From: Trichoplax adhaerens
Taxonomy: Eukaryota; Placozoa; Uniplacotomia; Trichoplacea; Trichoplacidae
Assembly (NCBI RefSeq): GCF_000150275.1
Contig: NW_002060956.1
Location: 587,379-651,378, forward strand
Direction: 5' to 3'
Length of the DNA: 64,000 bases
In this document: in pieces, positions 1-20,904 of the stretch
Layout: every line of letters begins with the position of its first letter
How positions within the stretch are numbered: position 1 is the first letter of the stretch
The notes under the pieces: model-generated
What the model saw: only the letters and a program-made list of their open reading frames with translations
Told to the model about the DNA's origin: nothing
Databases searched by the model: none
Program-made: the position numbers and the translations under genes

Positions 1-916
1 GTTTAAGTAAATAGGTATGAAGATTCTGGGTATTAGTGATTCTTTAATTAATGGCGATGATTATAAATTACATGAGTTTTTTAAATAACAATAATCATAG
101 CCTAGGATACTTTTCACATTGGCCTTATATTACGCATATTTTCATCAATATCAAGCAAGCTTCAGAAATTGCTTAGTCGATTTTAGCTATCAGTTACTAC
201 CTCATCTGGGAGAAGAGAACAAATACATATATAAATATAACTCTACCCTAGGATGAATAATGCTTTCATGCATAGGGGAGGTCTAACACAAGAGACATCT
301 TATTAAAATTCGATATATTGCATAAGGACAATAAAACTTGAAGCTTCCATTAGGCAATTCCAGTGCAAGTATGTAAAACTGTAACTGTAGCGACTAAACC
401 TGTATGTTGTTATGTAGTGGTCGAAACCTTTATGCAATGCTACTTAAGTTAGATGTTACTGTTACTACCTGATTTATTTATATACGTTTAGCAAATTTTC
501 ACAATTTGTTACATCAGTAAAAGGAGTGAATTGTTTCTGAAACAGTGTTAGTCTATATTCTGCCAATTTTAATTACTCTAACAGATTACTTGATTAATTA
601 TAAGATGAAATGCTATCGTCTACAAATATGGGTAAAATTACGATTTTAGAATGACTTTCAATATTAATTTTATACTGACAAATTATGTACAACTGTACAC
701 TTCATAATAATGATAAAATTAGATTATCTAAGTGTATGCTGGATATGTACTGTAGGCCTTTTTTATGATCGATACTGGTGAAAAAGAAGCAAAAGTGAAT
801 TCTTGTTCCTATTGTACAGCAAGTTATCTTATTTAGAGGATAGACTACTTTGCAGCTTGTGCAATTTGATAAAATAAGTTGTCATATTAGAATAAAGTAT
901 AGATTATGGGACTTAC
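1..916. other. Probable intron of the GST gene; no further exon found
   Basis: This AT-rich sequence lies downstream, in minus-strand sense, of the GST first exon, which ends in a GTAAGT donor. I read the minus strand for the expected second exon (the thioredoxin-fold segment with a Pro-Phe-Gly or Pro-Leu-Gly motif) and did not find it, so the intron probably continues past the left edge. Confidence 0.55.
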
Positions 917-1049
917 TGGCTTTTAACGTAGGCCAATTTTCTTGTTCATATCTCAAATCTTTATAATCAACTCCTCCAGCGGCAAAAATTAGCCTAATAG
1001 TCTCTCCTCTAGCTGCTAAATTGAAATAGTGCAATGTAATGGCAGGCAT
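917..1049 (-). CDS. Glutathione S-transferase, first coding exon (partial gene)
   Basis: The minus strand encodes 44 codons starting MPAITLHYFNLAARGETIRL and ending in WPTLKA, followed by a perfect GTAAGT donor after one base of the next codon. The start (xLxYFNxxxRxExIRxIFA) and the DxRxExExWP segment match the N-terminal thioredoxin-like domain of sigma-class GST and hematopoietic prostaglandin D synthase. Tyr8 sits where the catalytic tyrosine of that class lies. The family conjugates glutathione to electrophiles in the cytosol or isomerises prostaglandin H2; which of these applies cannot be told from one exon. The remaining exons, with the cis-proline and the helical C-terminal domain, lie beyond the left edge. 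Start choice: this is the first Met of the conserved N-terminus, with nothing coding seen upstream. Confidence 0.85.
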
Positions 1050-2801
1050 GTTTATGGTTGTTGTTCTAAAACGTCCTTGATTTTAGCTAATACCAACAAG
1101 TCAAAGAGGAAAAGTTTTGATCTTGATTCAGCTTTTATACCGTTCGAATCAGATAGATAGCATCTGTTAGAATTGACTATCTGAAGATTTATCAACCAAT
1201 CAGGACTGAAATAGAATTAATTGATTGTTTTGATTATTTATTATTATTTTTCATCTAGATGCATTATTGTTTTTTCTACGCCTAGTTTATAGATTGTATC
1301 ATAACATATTAATACTAATGGTGTCTAATCAACACCTAGCAACTAAAAGAGTCAGTAATTACAATTCTCATCCCATATCCGATCATTGAATAAAGTTACA
1401 GCGTCATGGTTTACCTTATGACATGATATTTTGCTGATTGAGAGACAATAATCATCAACATAACCTCAATCGTCATTACTGTAAGGTCATATCTAGTATT
1501 TATGTCATATGGAATAATATTAGGGAAAGAAAAGTAGTTCTATATGCTTACTCAGCAAATTATGCTGCAAGTTCTTCTACTACTTTATTTCGCAAAAAAG
1601 AAGTTTTAGCCATAGGCTTCGGGGTAGAAATAATGAATGAAAGAAATTTTAAATACAAGACCAGCCGTTAATACTAATAGTATTGGACGTTATTCAACAC
1701 ATTAGATCACGTATGTGATAAAATTCATTCAATTTTTACATTTGCAAACATGTAAGTATTTATCCTTATAAGTCTTTGTCTTCAAATCATTTATTATTAG
1801 GTTGGCATATAGTGATGACGTGAACAGTATATGTATTGATGATCAACTGGTTTCAGTCTTGTAATAATAAAAGGTCAAGTTATTGACAGTGAATAATTAG
1901 AAAAAATGCATTATCATCCATTATATTATGCATAATAACTGATGGACTTAGGTAGCTAGTGAAACAAGCTATCATTAATTTTGAATACAATTACTGTAGT
2001 TTACTTAAATGAATACGAGTATATGTGTTCCTATACGCGTATATATAATATTGTATATATTATACTCTTATACTAGGATATGGATCCATATACAATACTG
2101 CTTAGTCATGCTTCCACAGTTGCAACACGTCATTTCGAAGAAGGATGTATTTATCAATTTGATCGATATCCATAGTAAAAGCTCTAACGATAAAGCCTGT
2201 AAGAATTTCTGGTCATAGTCCCAAACTGAAATGAATGAATGTAGTATTTTTGTCTATTTTGAGGGAACAAAAAAAGGAAAGCTACCACTTGCAAATAATA
2301 CATGCGGTGAAAAATACTCGTAAGTCTACAGTATGACATTAGTTCCGTCAACCAGTACTGTACAACGTACAGTATACAGGGTAAATGATGTATAAATCAA
2401 GGAAACACCATCAATTTTTCGTAAAGATAAGTGATGACTATTCACAAAACTAGAATATACATACATTGCTGCTTGCGACTCTGCACTTAAAGTAATCGCC
2501 TCTAATTGCCTCTATGGCAAGGGTAGGAGTAAAAATTGAATAAGGTTGATCATCTGCATCAGCTGAGGCATGCAGCTCATTATCACATGCAGCAGCATGT
2601 ACGGCACATTGTACAGCATACAGTATACAGTATTATAATTATACTTCTTATTAGTGTCGTCGAAATTGAAAGAAAAATGGTGGAGGGATAACTTTAATAT
2701 TGAAGATAAAAAAATTCTCTGAAAAGTTGAAGGACAGTTTGATTGGAAGAGAGTGGTCTTGAACATTTATTCGATAAAAATCGCTCGATAGTAAAACAAT
2801 T
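1050..2801. other. Intergenic, GST 5' side to tRNA
   Basis: No coding exon is supported on either strand. Open frames here (for example 1438-1671 and 2009-2218, plus) have AT-driven composition and no recognisable domain. The stretch holds the presumed GST promoter and scattered TACAGTA/TACTGTA heptamers near 2360 and 2620. Confidence 0.5.
2793..2796 (-). terminator. RNA polymerase III T-run for tRNA-Pro
   Basis: Four consecutive T residues in minus-strand sense begin 6 nt past the discriminator base of the tRNA. A run of at least four T is the normal eukaryotic Pol III stop. Confidence 0.6.
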
Positions 2802-2873
2802 GGGCTCAGGCGGGAATCGAACCCGCGGCCTCTCGCACCCGAAGCGAGAATCATACCACTAGACCACTGAGCC
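2802..2873 (-). tRNA. tRNA-Pro (anticodon CGG)
   Basis: The minus strand folds as a complete cloverleaf. The acceptor stem GGCTCAG pairs perfectly with CTGAGCC and is followed by discriminator C. An A-box-like TGGTCTAGTGG lies in the D arm. The anticodon stem CTCGC/GCGAG encloses loop TTCGGGT, giving anticodon CGG, which reads the proline codon CCG. The B box GGTTCGATTCC sits in a perfect GCGGG/CCCGC T stem. CCA is not encoded and there is no intron. A Pol III T-run follows. The body closely resembles animal tRNA-Pro. Confidence 0.95.
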
Positions 2874-3069
2874 GTTGGTCATCGTCGGAACTGAAACTTT
2901 GCTAGTTAAGAATGTGGAATCAAATAAAAAATTTGCGCAGGCGTAGGTATACGTTACATAATATGCTGTGATGCAATGTAAAATGCGTCGAGTTGCAGTG
3001 AGCGTTATTAGAAGTGTCGATCTGTTCGATACTTACTACTACTTTAATACTTCAAAGTGCAGTGAGTGT

Positions 3070-3197
3070 TGCGCAGTACAGTACTGTACTGTTTACAGTG
3101 AGAAGTAGTGTACCGTACCGTACTGTACTGTACAGTATGAGAAAACCTACGTACTGTACAGTACTGTACGACTAAAGTGTGTACTGTACTGTACAGG
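3070..3197. repeat. GTAC(A/T)GTAC palindrome cluster
   Basis: Repeated overlapping GTACAGTAC and GTACTGTAC units occur, including two copies of the 14-nt palindrome type GTACTGTACAGTAC and a TACCGTACCGTACTGTACTG variant. The open frame across this interval on the minus strand is made of these repeats and is not a gene. Confidence 0.8.
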
Positions 3198-3754
3198 AAA
3201 GTAATGGCCACTGAAAGTGCAATAAAGAAAATTTGAACATCCAAAATCCTAGTCTAAAAGCTGTTAAAACCTAAAAATAGAGCACTTTTTATTTCGTTTC
3301 CATAGAAAGAAGTGGCAAATTTATAAGCTTTATTATCCTGTTTATATAATATATGAAGATATTTAGCAGGCTACGGAGAGGGTCATTTAGCTATTACAAG
3401 TTTTTCAATTAGTAACAGCACGCTCTTAAGTCGACTAATGAATTTTTTTTCGACGTACAGCACGCAATTTTTTCGGTCTAATCCTTATGCTCACTTGAAT
3501 GTTGTATTTTTAAAATTTTCATTTACGGTTGTTAAAGCTCGATTAGAAATGAAGTGTTTTAATATAGAAAATTTTTAGATTTTTCTCTATTTTTTTTATG
3601 TATTTTAAAGAATTTTTAATTTTTAACGCTGCTGAAGCAACTAAAATTAAATTCGACATATTCAAAAATTAAGTTGATTTGACCGCAAATGGCCGTCAAA
3701 AAGCCTTGATTGTACTATACTTTTATGAGCCATTAGTGTACCGTGCGGCATGGA

Positions 3755-3945
3755 GCACCTGTAGTACAGTACAGTACCGTACTATCACTTAGAGGTTTAT
3801 TCACTTCAAGGTCTGTATCCTCATTATTGGCAGCCAAGTCGACGTTTCCTATACTGTACGACTTTGAAACGTTGGCGTACAGTACACCAGTGTGGAGTTA
3901 GCGTACTTTCACTCAAGTGTCTAGTACTGTACACTGTACATCTGC
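3755..3945. repeat. GTAC-based repeat cluster upstream of DDX46
   Basis: Units include GTAGTACAGTACAGTACCGTAC near 3760, and TACTGTAC, GTACAGTAC and ACTGTACACTGTAC near 3850-3940. The cluster lies about 180-370 bp upstream of the DDX46 start codon, so it falls in the promoter side of that gene. Confidence 0.7.
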
Positions 3946-4126
3946 CCATCGATTTACTCCATCGGGACTGGTTATCGTCATGACGGTAACATAGGATCTC
4001 TATTATAACTTGACTCAGTTTAAGCACAGCCATAGGCATACCGTCAACACCGATGCACCTCACAAATTCGACGTCGTGCGACTGTTATTGAAACGTTTCT
4101 CCATCGTCTCGCAAACGTTCAATAGC

Positions 4127-12103
<7,977 letters not shown>

Positions 12104-13370
12104 AGGCAAATTAGTGGCTATTTGCCCTGTTATGCTATAATTATGGAAGGAAATTTTCCGATTGTATCGGATACCTACTAATCATTCCATCATATTGTTT
12201 AACATTTTGTAAAGTACTTTAGGCATTGTACACTATTTACAGATAACACTAGAATTGTTAGCAATCAATTTCCCCTATCTGTATTTATGTTATAATAGCG
12301 TCCCATTTTATGCGAAATAATCCAAGTAACGAAAGAGGTTTCACTTTTACCTATAGTAAATGCGAAAATAAAGATTGATTTTCATCTTTGATCTAATTTC
12401 TTTAGCTAATGTGTAATTGTTATGATGGTGGTATCAATCAACATTATCCTGCTGTTCCTTTAGGTTACAAATATCTACAGTAATTGCATTCAAGTTGATG
12501 TACGCGCATTTGAACATTTAACGACATTATTGTAATACTTGTACATGCCTAGGTGGGATGGAATCAAAAATTGAAGAAATAATAGTCGAAAAGTAATCAT
12601 TGAATAATTTTTGGATAATTTTATTATTAATTTTGAAACGAAGTAGCAAATTAAAAATTGAATAAGTACTGTATAAGGGTTACTGTTGACATTATGTATT
12701 ATCCATTAAAACTACTACAGCATACCGGTCATTTGGGACGAATTCTAAAATTAAGTGCTATAAGTAATCCAGCTGTTGCACAGTGATGAGTGTCGCAATT
12801 CATTGTTACAATGCAATTATAGGAATATGATTGAAATCATATCGTTTTTATGCTTGAAAAATACTGCCGTTATTAATTGTTCAAGAAATAACGGCCAGTA
12901 AATCTCCTTAAATTGTTTTATTTGAGAAAGTAGTATAATGTATTGTGTTCAGATTACAGCATGAGTGCAATGTACAGTACGTATAATATAGCAAAAGTCG
13001 AAAAACAAGTATGGTACAGTACTACTCCACAATATCCAACGTAATATTTAAGAATTTTACAAATTGATCATAAATACTCGTAAATTGCTTTTAACATTAT
13101 AAAGGCATTGATTATTTAGTACTGTAGTTCGGTATAACATACAATCGGCAATCGCCTTACCAAAGTGTTTTTGGTACTGATTTTTAACATCGGTAATTAT
13201 AGGTTATACTTTCTCATCTTATCACAGTACGACAGGGCAGCTGTTATCCTATATTGTTATACATGTATACATGCTTGTTCGTTAGATATCTCTCTATTTC
13301 TAAACAGTGAATTAAAGAATTATGCAGCAATTCATGGCATTGCGTTGTTAAGAACATCTTTTGAATAAAG
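12104..13370. other. Convergent intergenic region, DDX46 / NSMCE2
   Basis: This holds the 3' flanks of two genes facing each other. No exon is supported; the plus-strand frame at 13165-13368 has no recognisable content. A short GTAC-type element lies near 12972-13022. Confidence 0.5.
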
Positions 13371-14024
13371 TTATTTTTGATTTTTATCAATGAGAACTTG
13401 CATGGCACTGTCTGGTACTAAATCATTTTCGTTAACAAATTCATTGCAACCACCAAATGGGCAACGATTCTTTTTACCAGATTTCTGGTTAAGGTTCATT
13501 ATTTCTATTATGGCTGCATGTGAATAAGTATGACCACAATGGATATTTTTAACAGGATCTACGATGTCTCGTTTGGTGATGGGGCACGTGGTACTTCTGT
13601 GAACTTGTGTAGTAACTAGATCGTCGTTCATATCGTCTTCTATAGTAAATCCAGCATCTTGATATTGTCGAATAAAGGGATGTGCTCGTAGATCGTTTTC
13701 AGTAGCTTTATTTGCACTATCCAGGCAGTCTTGAAGTATGGTTTCATGGATATCTTGATGTGGGTTGATTCGTTGTTGATCATTATCAATTCTCATCTGG
13801 TAATCGCTTAAAGTTTGACTATATCCTTCGATGACTTTCTCCCATTCTTTGAGTTGACTATCGACTTTAGCATATTCGAAGATAGTATTCTCGAATTGAT
13901 TGACAAGTAGAGTATCTTCTTTATAGCTGATTGATTGTGCAACTTCAACTGCATGATCAGCAGCCTCATTGATGGTTCTAATAGCTTCAGAAATGGTCGA
14001 CATGATTTCACTGGCGCCCGCCAT
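13371..14024 (-). CDS. NSMCE2: E3 SUMO-protein ligase NSE2/MMS21 (SMC5-SMC6 complex), intronless
   Basis: NSE2 docks on SMC5 and transfers SUMO to chromatin proteins during recombinational repair and replication stress. The uninterrupted 217-residue frame has a helical N-terminal half (residues about 1-130) suited to coiled-coil docking. The C-terminal SP-RING runs from about 144: the CPIT motif with C147, then the IHCGHTYS motif with C163 and H165, then the RCPFGGC motif with C188 and C193. Spacing between the zinc ligands (163, 165, 188, 193) equals that of human NSE2 as I recall it (185, 187, 210, 215). Human NSE2 is about 247 residues, so this is slightly short. It is a single exon although neighbours have 11-32. 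It is divergent from the carrier gene, and its upstream side carries GTAC palindromes. Start: the first Met of the frame. Confidence 0.93.
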   Translation of the reverse strand: MAGASEIMSTISEAIRTINEAADHAVEVAQSISYKEDTLLVNQFENTIFEYAKVDSQLKEWEKVIEGYSQTLSDYQMRIDNDQQRINPHQDIHETILQDCLDSANKATENDLRAHPFIRQYQDAGFTIEDDMNDDLVTTQVHRSTTCPITKRDIVDPVKNIHCGHTYSHAAIIEIMNLNQKSGKKNRCPFGGCNEFVNENDLVPDSAMQVLIDKNQK

Positions 14025-14759
14025 GATTGCGTTTGTCGTTTTGCAGACTGTAGCAGCTTTCGATAGATCTGAGTCAGACGGTCTGACCGACCGACTGCTG
14101 TACAGTGTACAGTACCTTCAACATTATCGTCCGGACTGTACAGTACTATATAGTACACTATTGGAATCTACAGTACTGCGTACTGTAGTATACGATTATC
14201 ATCCATTGGCTGCTAGGTTGGTTTTGTACAGTGTAGTGTACGGTTTTAGTGGTAGCGTCTAGTAGAATGACCAGAAAAATGTTTGGCGCGGCATTATTTT
14301 GCAGTGAGTGGCGACTTGTCGTCCTTCTTCTCTCTTTCTCTAGTACAAACCTACAAATAATCATGGTAGTATGTTAGGTTAAAGATGTTAATAGTCGATG
14401 ATGATGCCCAATGAAAACAACTGAATGACAAGCACACTAATAATGATGTTAAGTCGCTTTTATTAGTCGTTATTAGTCATTTGTAAGACAGCGCATTTTA
14501 GGCACATGGTACCATTTGAATGTAAACTCCCTACTTAGATACTCATATCATACATAACTTGCTATACTGAGTCTACTATAGTAGCGTATCGAGCAGAAAG
14601 TCGTACCAAGTCACAAGCTGCAAATCATCAGATCCAATCAACAGCTGACCAGGTCAAGGCCAAATCGTTCATTAAATTGGCTTAAATTGGCTCGAGTAGT
14701 CACTACTGGGAAGTTTAGCGATCTTTCAAGACAACTTGGCTACTATTCCATCTTCAGTG
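14025..14759. promoter_or_regulatory. Divergent promoter region NSMCE2 / UCP4 with likely 5' UTR exon of UCP4
   Basis: The interval separates two divergent genes. Nearest NSMCE2 it holds GTAC repeats (14098-14245). At its far end is a strong donor, AGTG followed by GTAAGT at 14760, with no in-frame ATG upstream. That fits a non-coding first exon of the carrier spliced to the acceptor at 15498. This is inferred from splice-site quality only. Confidence 0.4.
14098..14245. repeat. GTAC-based repeats in the NSMCE2 upstream region
   Basis: The sequence includes CTGTACAGTGTACAGTACC, CTGTACAGTACTATATAGTAC, TACAGTACTGCGTACTGTAG and TACAGTGTAGTGTACGG in succession. The open frames reported on both strands here are products of the repeats. 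Confidence 0.7.
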
Positions 14760-15523
14760 GTAAGTTTAGAAATTGGACTAACGCTGTGCTCGGTAGTTAA
14801 CGTTGATTGAAAGGGTTATGGGTGTCGATAATGGGATAGAAAAGTGGATGTTGAGCTGTTCAATGGGATGAAAGGTTCATCAGCCCAGCCCATCATCTGC
14901 CCTCTTCTTGTACATACATTACGTTAGCATCAGTATGCAAATAAGATTTCCCATTTTACATGGGAAATTTGATTTATTTTATCAGCTTGCTACAACGAAA
15001 TCATCACTGTAGAATCACTGATAGTCTTCTAAATTACTACGCTACTACTATTTTGAGGAGGCTGTCTATCTTTTAGCTTAATTGACGATATCAATGAGCT
15101 AAGGATGATGTCATAAGTCTGCTGGATGATAGCTTAAAAAGTCTCTATTGACTATTCATTCACGCGATGCTTTGCAGTCGGTAAGCTCGCGTAAAATAGA
15201 CCTCTGATCTATCCTCAAAACGACAGTATCTTGAGTTGACATGCAATATCTCATGGTATAGTAATGTATAAAAGCACAGGATTATTGCCGTATAGCTACT
15301 GTATATAGGTCAAGGAATCATGAATAGATGTAGTATGATCAATTAGTTATCGGCTAGATTTGCAGTAGTACAGAGACATTAATAGACATCGTTAAACGAT
15401 AGGAAGGATGGCGTTTTAAGCTTTACATTAACTTTCATTCATCTCTTTCTTGTAGTTGTAGAATTGATGCTGATTTTGTCAATCGATTGAAACTACAGGT
15501 GGTTAACCAAAGAAATAGACGAT

Positions 15524-18500
15524 ATGCGTCCAAAGCATCCAAGGCAAGATGGAGACAGCTTAGCTTTCGTATACGTACTGTCTATAGGAGCGGCGACAAT
15601 GTCAGAATTAGGTAACCATTACTACGGTATCAAGTGATCCCCACATAATGATTACCTCTCCTAAATTGAATGTTAGCCATCTGATTGAATCAATAGTCGT
15701 CGTACATTCTTATTCTTTCATCAGTTACTACAATTTAGGATAGTATTATTACTAGTACGACTCTCTTGTATGTTACGTGCGATATTGATGCGATGAAATC
15801 ATATATATCAAATGATCTTGTTAAAGACTTTTTTACAGTTACAGTGTTTGCATAATCTTGACGTCAGCGAACCTTTTAAATTATCATACCTTATTTCACT
15901 AATAAATTGATGATCAAATAGTCCGACTCATTATTTAGATATAGAAGTAGCAATTATAATAATTGAGCACTGTATAGTTTTTCATACAATGTAATAATTC
16001 GATGATAATGCGCTTGTAGACTTGTATATTGGAAGATCAATTGACGCGTATGTAATTTCTGCTGACCTAATTCGTTAACAATGTACATAATATCCACATC
16101 GGGTAGTGGCTGCTTCCAAATTAAACGATAACAGGCTTACTTCAAAACGTAGATTAAAGCATGTATTACTAGAAACCTACTTAAAGACAGGTAGAGCTCC
16201 TAATACTAATTTAAATTTCTAGTCTTTAAATTATGGAAGCATAGATTTTATTATTATCACTTATCGATGAAAGCTAGCAGAAAAAATTAGAAACTCGTCG
16301 AATATATTCTTATAATATCAGGATGATATCGTTATCAAAATGATGAATTATTCCAAAAATTGAAACATTATTAAGCTGCCCTATGTTTGTCACTTATTTA
16401 CTTGTATTATTGATAATTAATTCTCTTTAAAAGAATCGCACTTTCAGCGTAGTAGAGCTTTGCACTACTCTGCACTCTGAAAATATTTTACACCTTGTAT
16501 GCTCGCTCATTTAGGAAATAATTACCACATAGCAACGGCAATACAAAGCCATAGTGAGACTTTCGTAATGGATTGCGCATCTCGAATAGTTACTGTACAG
16601 AATGAAATTAAGTGTACCAAGCAATATTATTCTAGTAATATATTATTACTGTAGTTAAATGCAAGGATAATGATGTAACATACGCAAAAATATAAAATTT
16701 ATAACGTGCACCTTTTAAACAATTGCTAAAACGAAAAATTAAAAAATAAGCCTCCATAGCTTCTACTCTACGTATGCTTGATAGCGTAAATCTTAATAAT
16801 ACGGATGTAAGAAATGAAGATCAAATTTAATCGACACTAACACTTTCACTATCCAATTCCTTTTATATAGTAACTTTCCCGTTAGATTTAACCAAGACCC
16901 GATTAATAATTCAAGGTGAAGGAGTTGATAAAGATTTAGCCAAAAGGCAATACCGTGGTATGGCCAAAACACTAGCTAGTGTGGGTAAGCGTATATTTGA
17001 AATTTTTTCACTTACTAACTAAATCTTGATAAATGGCATCACTCGATCTATTGATAATTAATAGTAGTGCTCTGTTGTAGAGATGAAATCATGCGAAATA
17101 TCAAAAAATAAATATGTTGTGCATTGTAGTTAATGCTATAATAACTGTGATGGAATTACTGTAGATTGGTAATTAGAAATATACGTTGCTCGTTGCTCTT
17201 AATGGTTTCTATCAACTATCAAATAAAAATCTATCTCAACTAACATAAATATGCCTAAATTTAGTTAAAGAAGAAGGATTTCTAAGTTTGTACAAAGGTG
17301 TAACTCCTGGGATTCTAAGGCATGTTGGTTAGTAAGAATTTATTAGCAATATATTCCTTATAAGTAAGTTTGCTTTTTAATCCTGTGCTATTATTAACTA
17401 TTCTTTAATTGAACTTATGGCCAGTTTACTCCGGCGTCCGCATGGTCACTTACGAATACATACGTGAAAATATTTTAGGCAAACGAGAAGATGGCATATA
17501 TCCTCTTTGGTAAGTCAAAATAAATATAGTTTTACTTTTAATTTCAGGTACTAAATTCTAATTTCTTTATTTAAAATCTTTCAATAGGAAAGCTGTTATA
17601 TCCGGTATGACTGCTGGTGCTATAGGCCAGTTCTTAGCTAATCCAACGGATGTTATTAAAATTCAGATGCAAATGGAAGGAAAGAGAATCCGCGAAGGCA
17701 AAACTCCCAGGTTTGTACGAATTGTCATCATCCTTTACACTTGACTTTCCAAAAATTGATAGTTACCTTAATGGTTGACGCATGTCTAGTAATGTATAAT
17801 TCCTGGCATTTGTTACACAATTTTACTCTTGTTCAGCTGATTTATCTGAAAAAATTTGATAATTTATTCTGGAAAGGTATCGTGGAACGTTCGATGCATT
17901 CAGCAAGTTATATCGGAGCGGTGGTATTCGCGGTTTGTGGTTGGGATGGGGCCCGAATGCTACAAGAGCATCATTAGTTACCATGGGAGGTTAGATTGCG
18001 AATTTTAAATGAAATTTCTTTAATTTTTGAAATTGTTAACGAGCTAATGCTCCCATTAAAAGATGCCAACTTCATTGAATTTAGATTTAACTACATATGA
18101 TACGGTTAAACATTGGTTATTACTAAAAACGACATTGATCGATAACTGGGCCCTTCATTTGATATCAAGGTAAAAGATTATTGTCAAATAATCCTGTAAC
18201 GCCTACTTGTTCTTGTTTAGTAATTAATATATTATTTTTAATGATGTGATTATCATTCTTAAAAAATAGCTTATCTTCCTTACTTTTTTAATTTGTAATC
18301 TCTCAGCGGGTGCTCTAGCTTAGTAGCTGCTGTACTAGCAATGCCTGTGGATGTTGTCAAGACCAGGATAATGAATCAAAATATAGTCACTCCAAAGGAA
18401 GGGTAATGAAGAGTTTCAATTTATATTATGCGTTAGCTACTATCGATTGCTACCTCTGATATTTTACAGATAATTAAAAAAGAAGCTGTATTGTTTTAGA

Positions 18501-18858
18501 CATTTCTAATCATAAGTTTTCTTTATGCAGTCAAGTAATCTACAGTTCAGTTATCGATTGCTTAACCAAGACGGTAAGTAATTCAATATTTACTGAAAGA
18601 AATATTCAAGCTTTGACATGATCTTGATCATAAATCAAACATAGGTTAAAAACGAAGGATTATCGGCTTTATATAAGGGTTTTTTTCCAACATGGTTACG
18701 AATGGTTAGTATTAACTATACAGTATATACGCGTATTCTTATACTTAATAGCTGTATCTTATTTTAAACATTATTTATATCTTTAGTGTCCATGGTCGCT
18801 AACATTCTGGTTTACTTATGAAGAGATACGAAAACTATGTGGTACTCCATCCTTTTAG
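15524..18858 (+). CDS. SLC25A27: Mitochondrial carrier, uncoupling protein 4 type (SLC25A27), 11 exons
   Basis: This is an inner-membrane carrier of the UCP4 branch, proposed to pass protons or small anions across the membrane. Coding exons 15524-15611, 16871-16984, 17265-17327, 17425-17509, 17588-17710, 17877-17989, 18085-18169, 18307-18402, 18531-18573, 18645-18704 and 18787-18858 join in frame to 313 residues (human is about 323). All three carrier repeats keep the PxDxxK signature: PLDLTK 33-38, PTDVIK 136-141, PVDVVK 237-242. Segments [20 protein letters not shown] and the ending [17 protein letters not shown] are UCP4-like rather than UCP1-3-like. The start ATG at 15524 is the first in frame; the frame is open back to the acceptor at 15498, and a 5' UTR exon likely lies before 14760. 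Intron 1 is about 1.26 kb and the others are short. Confidence 0.95.
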
Positions 18859-20904
18859 AGATTAATTTTTAAAAGATATGGACAGTTATTTTTATATCGG
18901 TTTTTAATTGATAATGATGCACGAAATGGCAGCTACCGTTAGTTATGTGGCATAAATTAAGTCAACAAATTTATCAACCATCCTCGTGCGAAGATATTGG
19001 ATAGTACTTTTTCCTTATATTTCATGCATTATTGGACTGATGCATTATTCTTGCAGCTGAACATCTGTATTCTTGGAATAATATATAGACACGCGAATTT
19101 GCAAATTTTAAATCCTGTTATTTGGCTAATCTAAGAATCAATTTTTATACAACTTTAAAAAATCAGGATGTATGTCTATTTTGTGTTACCTTGCAGTATT
19201 TTCGTACTGCTACAAGCCCTAATTGACACTAGCATGACATTACTGTATGCTGAGTAACAGTTTCGGCATACATAATGTTACAGTTCATGTAGTATTTATA
19301 GCTAAATAGGAAGTTTCAATTTTGCAAGGGCGCTGCCTTATGTTCAATTAATAATTGACTTATAGTTTAGTGTTAACTTTAATACATTTACAAAGTCTTT
19401 AATTTCGAAGTACCTCGGTAACTTAACGAAATTTATGCGTAAAGTAATTATTCGAACTACTCAAGTATATTCAGTCTTAATCGGATACTTTCAAAATAGT
19501 ACTTAATAATATTTATATCGGAATCAAATTTGCTAGTTATTGAGTATTAATTGAACATGCTTTTAATACCGTTTCTATCAGAGTCTATGTTGTACTGATA
19601 TATGAATGTAAATTAGCTCAGTTTTGATATTGAGGATACCTGCAAATTGTAAGATATTGAAAAAGCTAGATTTCATTCAGGCTAATCTGGAGTCAATGCC
19701 TTATTATATTCGAAATGGCGTTAAAAATACGAATACATTGCGCATATGCTTAAATTTATCATCGTAATAAATAATAGATAAACATCTATAAACGTATACT
19801 TTAATTCGTAAATTTTTCTGGAAAGAGATCTGATGCTTGTCTAATTACCTGTTGATACATTGCTGTATAGGGCTATAATAATATCAATGATGCCATTTTA
19901 AATTGAAATACGCTTTATATTTATACGTGTATACAGTATATGTTTCGATTAATTGTATTTAATCTTTGTATGTATAGAGAATGGTATCACATTTGTAATC
20001 GAATATGCAAGATAAAAAGAGTTGGGAATCGATATCATTACTGACCCAACTAATTACTGTACTATACTGCATACTGCAATAAGCACAGTAACCTAATACT
20101 TGTATGCCTGCTTGTATAAAGTCGAGCTAGAATTAGGATACTGTATCAGCCTGCATATTTTGTAATTTTTCGAAGATATATTTATTTAAAATATGCTGGT
20201 AGTGGCTTAAACAGTGCCTGGTACATAAACATACAAGAATGCTTAATAGATTATTCGTGCTAATTAATGGGCAATTTTCATGCAATAGAAAGTCATTCCA
20301 CTTTCATTCACACATGCTAGATACTTGATGAATCGTGTTCGGTTACGGTTGCCGTGATATTATGGCCGCAAGTTAGCTGGTTACTGCCATCATTTCTAGC
20401 AGATTTGATATATACTGCAGCAATACGATAGCTCAAAATTATAATTGTCGCTGTGAATTAATACTGTACTGTATGCTACTTGCCTATATTTAATTTTCAC
20501 GCATCATAGAAGATGATTTGCTCAATATGATACTATATGCTATATTATGCCCCAATCATGGCAACTTTAGTATCAAAATAACCTTGATGCGAATTTTGGG
20601 CCAAGTGATACCGTCGCTAAAAATTCAAAATTTTCACTTGTCTCGTATAGGTAACAGACTAGTATACGGACTAATGTTTCATAATCCCATGTGCTCGCAT
20701 CTATACTTTCACGTTATTATTAATTATTGACAAACAGCTCTGCTCAGGCAGCCACTGCATGCAATCTTGACTCATTTCCTTCTAATTAAACTCTTATTCT
20801 CGTAAGTGCTTTTACTACCTGACTGTGGTGTCTGAAAGGAAGTCTAAAGTATCTACTAGAGTGGTTTTAAGTTTTGGAGTTTTCTAACAATTTATAATGA
20901 TAGC
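18859..20904. other. Intergenic between UCP4 and NAF1
   Basis: Two kilobases of AT-rich DNA with no exon I can support. A plus-strand frame at 20518-20730 shows no domain and no fitting splice sites. The NAF1 promoter lies at the right end. Confidence 0.5.

Larger units (their letters stand above)
2874..4126. other. Intergenic between tRNA-Pro and DDX46
   Basis: No coding exon is supported. The segment carries two clusters of GTAC-based palindromes (listed separately) and otherwise AT-rich sequence. It includes the DDX46 promoter side. Confidence 0.5.
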
